NCBI GenBank assembly: GCA_023424865.1
Contig: JAFADM010000028.1
Span: 1-11,974 of the forward strand
Reading direction: 5' to 3'
From: Bacillota bacterium
GTDB lineage: Bacteria > Bacillota_A > Clostridia > DSM-8532
DNA: 11,974 bases
The notes under the pieces are model-generated. The model searched no databases and was not told where the DNA came from. It saw only the letters and a list, made by a program, of their open reading frames with translations. Of the stretch, positions 6,730 to 11,974 are shown piece after piece. The first letter of the stretch is position 1, and the number at the start of each line of letters is the position of its first letter. The position numbers and the translations under genes were made by a program.

Positions 6730-7626
6730 TCAGATTTTTTTTAGAATCCCCTTTGCCTCATCCTCAACCTGAGCGCGAACCTTGTGTGGCTCCAGAACCT
6801 CCACTTCCTTTCCAAAGGAGAGGAGATAGCCTGTGAGCCATCTGTTGTCAGGCAACAGGGTGGTCACTGAGAAAGAGCCATCCTCGTTTTTTGTTATTGT
6901 ATTCTCATCAAATTCATCATAAATGCGATAAGCCAGGTACATGGAAAACTTTAATTTTACATTTATCCAGTCTTGAGTGCTTTTCTCCGGTTCAGGGTCG
7001 GTTATAGAGGTTCTTTCGGCAAAAGCCTCTTCTGTGGATTTAATATTGGACATGCGGGAAATTTTAAAGGTTCGCAGATCCTTGCGGGTAAGGCAGAACC
7101 CTTTAAGGTACCATGCATTTACCTTGTATAGGAGCTTTAACGGCTCGACCCTGCGATTGCTTTTTCCGCCTTCGGGTCCCATGTATTCAAAGTGGATGAT
7201 GTGGTGATTGAGAATGGCATTCTTAAGGGTAATGAACTCATCCTTCTGCTCCCGGCTGCTGCCCCACGGAGAAAAATCCACCTCAATCCAATGGGTATTA
7301 TTCTTTTTAAAAATGCGGCTAAGCCTTTCAAGTACACTGGCCGTTTCCGGATTCCGGACTGCCGTCAGGCTTTGCAAGGCAAACAGAATCTCATTTTGCT
7401 CACTCTCCGTTAAAACGGACTTATCCAGAACATACTCATCCAATAAAGCAATGCCCCCTCCCTTCCCCTGGCTTGTATAAAGAGGAATTCCCGCAGAGGA
7501 CAGGATTTCGATATCCCTGTAAATTGTCCTTACAGACACTTCAAAATGCCCGGCCAGCTCTTTGGCGGTTAGGGATTTTTTGTCCAGCAAAAGGTAGATT
7601 ATTTCAAACAATCGGTTTATCTGCAT
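6730..7626 (-). CDS. YafY-type transcriptional regulator with HTH and WYL domains
   Basis: A 298-residue DNA-binding regulator. Residues 1-60 form a winged helix of the HTH_11/DeoR type, with recognition helix around SVRTIYRDIEIL (31-42) followed by the wing sequence SQGKGGGIALL. Residues about 130-210 are a WYL domain, including the diagnostic AWYLKGF (171-177), which in this family senses a ligand, often nucleotide-like. The C-terminal part (about 220-298) matches the WCX extension. The start codon at 7626 is preceded by GAGGTGAT. The dyad in its own upstream region (7656-7683) and the matching dyad before the downstream NTF2-like gene predict autoregulation and direct control of that gene. 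The effector is unknown, and whether it activates or represses is not settled by sequence. Confidence 0.93.
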   Translation of the reverse strand: MQINRLFEIIYLLLDKKSLTAKELAGHFEVSVRTIYRDIEILSSAGIPLYTSQGKGGGIALLDEYVLDKSVLTESEQNEILFALQSLTAVRNPETASVLERLSRIFKKNNTHWIEVDFSPWGSSREQKDEFITLKNAILNHHIIHFEYMGPEGGKSNRRVEPLKLLYKVNAWYLKGFCLTRKDLRTFKISRMSNIKSTEEAFAERTSITDPEPEKSTQDWINVKLKFSMYLAYRIYDEFDENTITKNEDGSFSVTTLLPDNRWLTGYLLSFGKEVEVLEPHKVRAQVEDEAKGILKKI

Positions 7627-7643
7627 CGTATCACCTCACTTTT

Positions 7644-7683
7644 ATTGTAACCTCCATAACCTGACAACCTCATGTCAAGTTAT
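7644..7683 (-). promoter_or_regulatory. Promoter and predicted autoregulatory operator of the WYL regulator
   Basis: Arms ATAACCTGAC (7656-7665) and GTCAAGTTAT (7674-7683), 8 bp apart, with one mismatch from perfect symmetry. The proximal arm is 6 bp from a minus-strand -10 TACAAT (7649-7644), exactly the geometry at 6678-6717. No canonical -35 lies 16-18 bp upstream of the -10 box. Confidence 0.72.
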
Positions 7684-7721
7684 AGGGATTGCTTAATAAT
7701 TTAAAGAGCATCACAAATCAC

Positions 7722-7750
7722 TTGACATCGTAGTGTGAAAATGATAAATT
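7722..7750 (+). promoter_or_regulatory. Candidate promoter of the BlaI/BlaR1-like operon
   Basis: TTGACA (7722-7727), a 17-bp spacer and TAAATT (7745-7750). The first repeat of the operator array (ACATCGTAGTGT, 7725-7736) overlaps its -35 and spacer, as expected for a repressed promoter. The resulting leader would be about 200 nt and contain the remaining repeats. Confidence 0.6.
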
Positions 7751-7908
7751 TTATACACTACGATGTAGTGTGAAATCGTGGTTATACGACAATGCAGCGT
7801 GGAAATTGAAAAGTTTTACACACAACATCGCAGCATGAATCAAAAAAGTTTTACACACAACATCGCAGCGTGCAATTAAAAGTTTACACACTTTGATGTT
7901 GTGACAAA
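7725..7908. repeat. Array of palindromic repeats, predicted operators for the BlaI-like repressor
   Basis: The clearest unit is a perfect dyad ACACTAC-GAT-GTAGTGT (7755-7771), similar to the ACTACA/TGTAGT core of known BlaI/MecI operators. A 12-bp inverted copy of its left half lies at 7725-7736. Related, more degenerate units follow at about 7786-7803, 7814-7840, 7849-7875 and 7882-7908; the two central ones are near-identical 35-bp direct repeats sharing TTTTACACACAACATCGCAG. Together they cover most of the region between the WYL regulator and the BlaI-like gene. The remaining sequence 7684-7721 and 7909-7955 shows nothing further than a ribosome binding site. Confidence 0.75.
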
Positions 7909-7955
7909 CTGATAAGCCACACTATTACGCAGAGTAAAGAGAGGTTGACTGTTTT

Positions 7956-8345
7956 ATGACCGCCAACGAAATCCGGCTTACAGATAATGAATGGGAAATT
8001 TACGAATGCCTGTGGGAAACCTCGCCCCTTACCCTTGTTCAAATTAGCAGGCGTTTTGCGGAGCGCACCGGGCTCACCCGCTCCACGGCTGAAACCATGG
8101 TTGCCCGAATGGAGAAAAAGGGCTTGTTCCGCGTGGTTTTCGGCGAGAAAGCCAAGCTATTCTATCCTTCTATTGCCCGTGAGGATGCCGTTAAAACGGA
8201 AACCCGCTCCTTTCTCGATAAAGTTTACGGGGGCAAGCCAGGGCTGCTTATAAATGCCATGGCTGAAAGTGAAAATTTTTCAGACGAGGAAATTGACCGG
8301 CTTTATCAGATATTGAAGGAAGCGAGGGAAAAGCGCAATGAGTGA
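7956..8345 (+). CDS. BlaI/MecI-family transcriptional repressor
   Basis: A 129-residue winged-helix repressor. The N-terminal domain (about 8-75) contains the family pattern LTDNEWEIYECLW, then the recognition region LTRSTAETMVARMEKKGL (40-57) and a short wing ending in LFYPSI. The C-terminal helices (about 80-125) form the dimerisation part. By alignment, Asn100-Ala101 falls at the place where Staphylococcus BlaI/MecI is cleaved between Asn101 and Phe102 after signalling, so proteolytic inactivation is plausible. It overlaps the protease gene by 8 bp, the classical BlaI-BlaR1 arrangement, and is preceded by a predicted operator array. The ribosome binding site GAGAGG is about 11 bp from the ATG. 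The regulated genes are unknown beyond the likely autoregulation; no beta-lactamase is in the window. Confidence 0.92.
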   Translation: MTANEIRLTDNEWEIYECLWETSPLTLVQISRRFAERTGLTRSTAETMVARMEKKGLFRVVFGEKAKLFYPSIAREDAVKTETRSFLDKVYGGKPGLLINAMAESENFSDEEIDRLYQILKEAREKRNE

Positions 8346-9915
8346 ATGGATTATCTCCTCCACAATCCTCCTGCTTCTTGTAATTGGACTAAGGTATGCC
8401 CTGGGGGGCAGATTAAATCCGGGCCTGCAGTATGCCTTATGGGGACTGGTGCTCCTTCGGCTTCTGCTGCCGATAAATTTAATGTCCAGTCCGGCAAGTG
8501 TATTAAATGCCTTTCCCTTTGCTGCCGAAGCCTCTGAAACGGTCTCAGCAGGCGCAAGCTTATCCAATAACCCAAAGGAGCCTATCCAGCCAAATCAAAG
8601 CAGGCCTGAAAGCTTCTTTAATATTCAATTTCCCGCAAATGATAAATTTAACATCTATTCCTATAGCCCAAAAGACCTTTTAACTCTCATCCTGGGTTTA
8701 GTGTGGCTTTCCGGGGCTGCCGCTTTTACCATTTGGTTCACGGCAGCCAACCTGTCCTTCTACAGGAAATTGAAGCGAACACGAAGGATAGTAGCCGGTA
8801 ATCACACTCTGCCCGTATATAATGTGGAAGAACTGCCTTCACCCTGTGTTTTCGGTCTTTTTCGTCCGGCGGTCTATATCACTCCCGCCGCTTTAAAAAA
8901 AGCAACCACACTAAGCCATGTGCTGGCCCATGAGAAGGCCCATTTAAAACATGGGGACAACTGGTGGGCTCTTTTTCGGAGCATCGCCCTGGCCCTTCAC
9001 TGGTACAATCCGCTGGTGTGGTGGGCTGCCGCCCTTTCAAGACGGGATGGCGAGCTGTGGGCTGATGCAAGTGCTATTAAGCAGCTCGGGGAAGACAGCC
9101 GTATGGATTACGGCGATACTCTTGTAAGCCTCATATCGCGAAGGACACATCCCAAGGATCTTTTCAGTACCGCCACTACGATGACTAACGGAAAGAGGGG
9201 CATTGTGGAGCGCATAAAGAGGATTGCCCATAAACCCAAAATGGCCTTAACCACCCTTGTCGCCGTTCTTCTTATGGCAGCTGTCGCCGTAGGCTGCACC
9301 TTTACAGGTGCTGCTGGCAGAAAGGGCGGTTCAACCCTGCAATACGTAACTCTAACCTCCAGAGAGCAGAGTATCGCAAGTATTTCAGGGGATTTTACTG
9401 CGTTGATGGAAATAGAATTCACTGATGAAATCGGTGGTATGGCACTGTATATTGAGCAATGGGCAAATGGCGAAAAGCTCGATTCGTCCTTGCTCATGAG
9501 CGGTGCCGCAAATGAACGGCTTAATCTTTATCTGACTTCCGATATCCTCAAGAACGAAGAACTCCGCTGGATCGGGGCGGAATGGAACATTATGTACGAG
9601 CAGCAGGGTACACGTGTGACAAACAGTCCCATAAATTACACTTTCCCCGACAATCATCAGGCCCTTGGCAGTTCTAGCAGAGCCTACGGGCAAGCGAGCG
9701 GTAAGAAGACAGCTTTAATTCCGGGGGAGGATTATATTCTTGCAGCCCGTTTTTTTGCCCTGACCGAAAGCAAGCTCGTTTCCGGCAGGACCTGCGAAGC
9801 AATCACCGAAGACGAAAGCCTTTTGAGCGATTTTGATTATGTAAACCTTATCCGGCTTGTACTTTACGCCACAGAGGAGGAGGCCCCAGCCGATACGGCT
9901 TTATTAGAGAATTAA
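8338..9915 (+). CDS. BlaR1-like M56 membrane metallopeptidase with a non-penicillin-binding C-terminal domain
   Basis: A 525-residue membrane protein predicted to sense an outside signal and trigger removal of the adjacent BlaI-like repressor. Membrane segments are visible near 5-22, 31-48, 114-138 and 302-320. The cytoplasmic M56 zinc protease contains HEKAH (198-202, the HExxH motif) and a downstream glutamate in DGELWADA (E239). After the fourth membrane segment the sequence reads VAVGC (Cys320), which resembles a lipobox, followed by about 205 extracytoplasmic residues. That region shows none of the SxxK, SxN and KTG motifs of the BlaR1/MecR1 penicillin sensor, so beta-lactam sensing is unlikely. 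The C-terminal domain is not one I recognise. Translation is probably coupled to the repressor gene by the 8-bp overlap, with GAGGG at 8324-8328 as ribosome binding site. Confidence 0.88.
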   Translation: MSEWIISSTILLLLVIGLRYALGGRLNPGLQYALWGLVLLRLLLPINLMSSPASVLNAFPFAAEASETVSAGASLSNNPKEPIQPNQSRPESFFNIQFPANDKFNIYSYSPKDLLTLILGLVWLSGAAAFTIWFTAANLSFYRKLKRTRRIVAGNHTLPVYNVEELPSPCVFGLFRPAVYITPAALKKATTLSHVLAHEKAHLKHGDNWWALFRSIALALHWYNPLVWWAAALSRRDGELWADASAIKQLGEDSRMDYGDTLVSLISRRTHPKDLFSTATTMTNGKRGIVERIKRIAHKPKMALTTLVAVLLMAAVAVGCTFTGAAGRKGGSTLQYVTLTSREQSIASISGDFTALMEIEFTDEIGGMALYIEQWANGEKLDSSLLMSGAANERLNLYLTSDILKNEELRWIGAEWNIMYEQQGTRVTNSPINYTFPDNHQALGSSSRAYGQASGKKTALIPGEDYILAARFFALTESKLVSGRTCEAITEDESLLSDFDYVNLIRLVLYATEEEAPADTALLEN

Positions 9916-9944
9916 GCTTTGTTTTAAGAAAGGTAATGTGAGAT

Positions 9945-9983
9945 AAAAAGGGCGGCGTTTTTACATCAACGTCCGCCCTTTTA
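9945..9983. terminator. Bidirectional rho-independent terminator
   Basis: Stem GGGCGG (9950-9955) with CCGCCC (9973-9978), extended by CGTT/AACG across one bulged T and flanked by an A run on the left and a T run on the right. It can stop the BlaR1-like transcript on the plus strand and the small membrane peptide gene on the minus strand. Confidence 0.88.
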
Positions 9984-10008
9984 TGCAGTTAGAGAGCCCC
10001 CCGCCTTA

Positions 10009-10104
10009 TTATATTTGCATAAGTTTGGCAATAACGATGGCTACAATAATGGCAAAAACAAAATAGCTAAGTACAAATAAAAAATGTCTTTTCTGATTTT
10101 CCAT
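10009..10104 (-). CDS. 31-residue single-pass membrane peptide, unknown function
   Basis: A complete short reading frame with ATG at 10102-10104 and TAA at 10009-10011. The peptide begins with the charged segment MENQKRH, followed by about 19 hydrophobic residues (roughly 8-26, rich in Phe, Val, Ile and Ala) and ends KLMQI, giving one membrane helix with a positively charged N-terminus. An almost ideal ribosome binding site AAGGAGGA (10111-10118) lies 6 bp upstream, which strongly supports translation. It is bounded downstream by the terminator at 9945-9983 and upstream by a large hairpin at 10129-10198. I do not recognise the family; it could be a regulatory membrane peptide, a subunit of a larger complex or a toxin-like peptide. 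Its position between the BlaR1-like gene and the reductase operon does not by itself indicate a partner. Confidence 0.6.
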   Translation of the reverse strand: MENQKRHFLFVLSYFVFAIIVAIVIAKLMQI

Positions 10105-10128
10105 AGAGACTCCTCCTTCCGTGCATAC

Positions 10129-10198
10129 AAAAAGGGCATTATGCTTCAAAAGGTTTCCTCACCCCAGGAAAACCAATGTCCTTGAAAGCATAATGCCC
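10129..10198 (-). terminator. Large terminator-like hairpin, probable attenuator of the small membrane peptide gene
   Basis: Outer stem GGGCATTATGCTT (10134-10146) pairs perfectly with AAGCATAATGCCC (10186-10198); an inner stem AGGTTTCCT (10151-10159) pairs with AGGAAAACC (10166-10174) across one bulge. On the minus strand it is followed by TTTTT (10133-10129). It may end the reductase operon transcript, but it also sits in the 5' leader of the small peptide gene, 25 nt before its ATG. The remainder of 10199-10318 contains a candidate promoter and no other gene that I can support. Confidence 0.75.
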
Positions 10199-10204
10199 AA
10201 CACG

Positions 10205-10218
10205 TTGAATTTATTCAA
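10205..10218. promoter_or_regulatory. Short palindrome near the predicted start of the small-peptide transcript
   Basis: Perfect arms TTGAAT and ATTCAA separated by 2 bp. It would overlap the first transcribed bases from the promoter at 10227-10255 and could be an operator. It resembles, without matching, the TTGAA-type half-sites of the metal operators earlier in the window. Confidence 0.3.
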
Positions 10219-10226
10219 TTTTCGCT

Positions 10227-10255
10227 ATCATATCATATGTACTGGCATGAAGCAA
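10227..10255 (-). promoter_or_regulatory. Candidate promoter for the small membrane peptide gene
   Basis: On the minus strand TTGCTT (10255-10250), a 17-bp spacer and TATGAT (10232-10227), with transcription expected near 10220. It would give a leader of about 115 nt that contains the whole hairpin at 10129-10198. Confidence 0.4.
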
Positions 10256-10292
10256 GAGCTTATGAACTTGGCTTTCTGCTTATAAAAGATGA

Positions 10293-11974
<1,682 letters not shown>

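Noticed and set aside
7725..7908. CRISPR-like appearance of regularly spaced repeats
   Set aside because: The units are palindromic, diverged, few and of unequal spacing without unique spacers, and they sit exactly in a BlaI-like operon leader; operators explain them better.
9108..9497. 129-residue antisense frame within the BlaR1-like gene
   Set aside because: The plus-strand frame has clear M56 motifs over the same region, and the antisense product resembles no family.
7956..9915. Beta-lactam resistance system
   Set aside because: Although the gene pair is BlaI/BlaR1-like, the sensor lacks penicillin-binding motifs and no beta-lactamase or PBP2a gene is present.

Overview
The window looks like a chromosomal stretch from an anaerobic, low-to-moderate GC Firmicute of the class Clostridia. 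This rests on strong AGGAGG-type ribosome binding sites, sigma-A-like promoters, compact rho-independent terminators and protein families typical of clostridia (a CadC-like ArsR regulator with an N-terminal Cys-Glu-Val-Ile-His motif, YafY/WYL regulator, BlaI/BlaR1-type pair, iron-containing alcohol dehydrogenase). I cannot assign a genus from the sequence alone. No rRNA, tRNA, CRISPR array or intact mobile element was seen. || Region 1 (1-5161) is a soft-metal (Zn/Cd/Pb class) efflux locus. An ArsR/SmtB (CadC-like) repressor gene sits between two paralogous P1B-type ATPases transcribed away from it. The left arm (minus strand) is a two-gene unit: a separate 73-residue heavy-metal-associated domain protein followed 2 bp later by an ATPase that lacks that domain. 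The right arm (plus strand) is one ATPase with a histidine-rich N-terminal tail. Each arm has a near-consensus promoter whose -35/-10 spacer is filled by a 20-bp dyad (AGTTGAR-N6-YTCAACT), with a second copy just downstream; the four copies form a clear predicted operon-control system. || Region 2 (5162-7683) holds a PanE/ApbA-family oxidoreductase (plus), a convergent NTF2/SnoaL-like small protein (minus) and a YafY-type WYL regulator (minus). Two copies of a 28-bp dyad (arms ATAACCTGAC/GTCAGGTTAT) lie exactly 6 bp upstream of the -10 boxes of the NTF2-like gene and of the regulator itself, predicting autoregulation and control of the small protein. || Region 3 (7684-9982) is a BlaI-like repressor overlapping an M56 (BlaR1-like) membrane metalloprotease gene. 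The protease has an intact HExxH motif but its C-terminal extracytoplasmic domain shows no penicillin-binding motifs, and no beta-lactamase gene is present, so the signal is probably not a beta-lactam. The leader carries an array of related palindromic repeats over about 180 bp. || Region 4 (9983-10318) looks intergenic but encodes, on the minus strand, a 31-residue single-pass membrane peptide with an excellent ribosome binding site. The gene starts about 25 nt after a large terminator-like hairpin and has a plausible promoter only upstream of that hairpin, suggesting an attenuated small gene. This is the least explained element of the window. || Region 5 (10319-11974) is a minus-strand operon of an iron-containing alcohol dehydrogenase (5' end outside the window) and an aldo/keto reductase.
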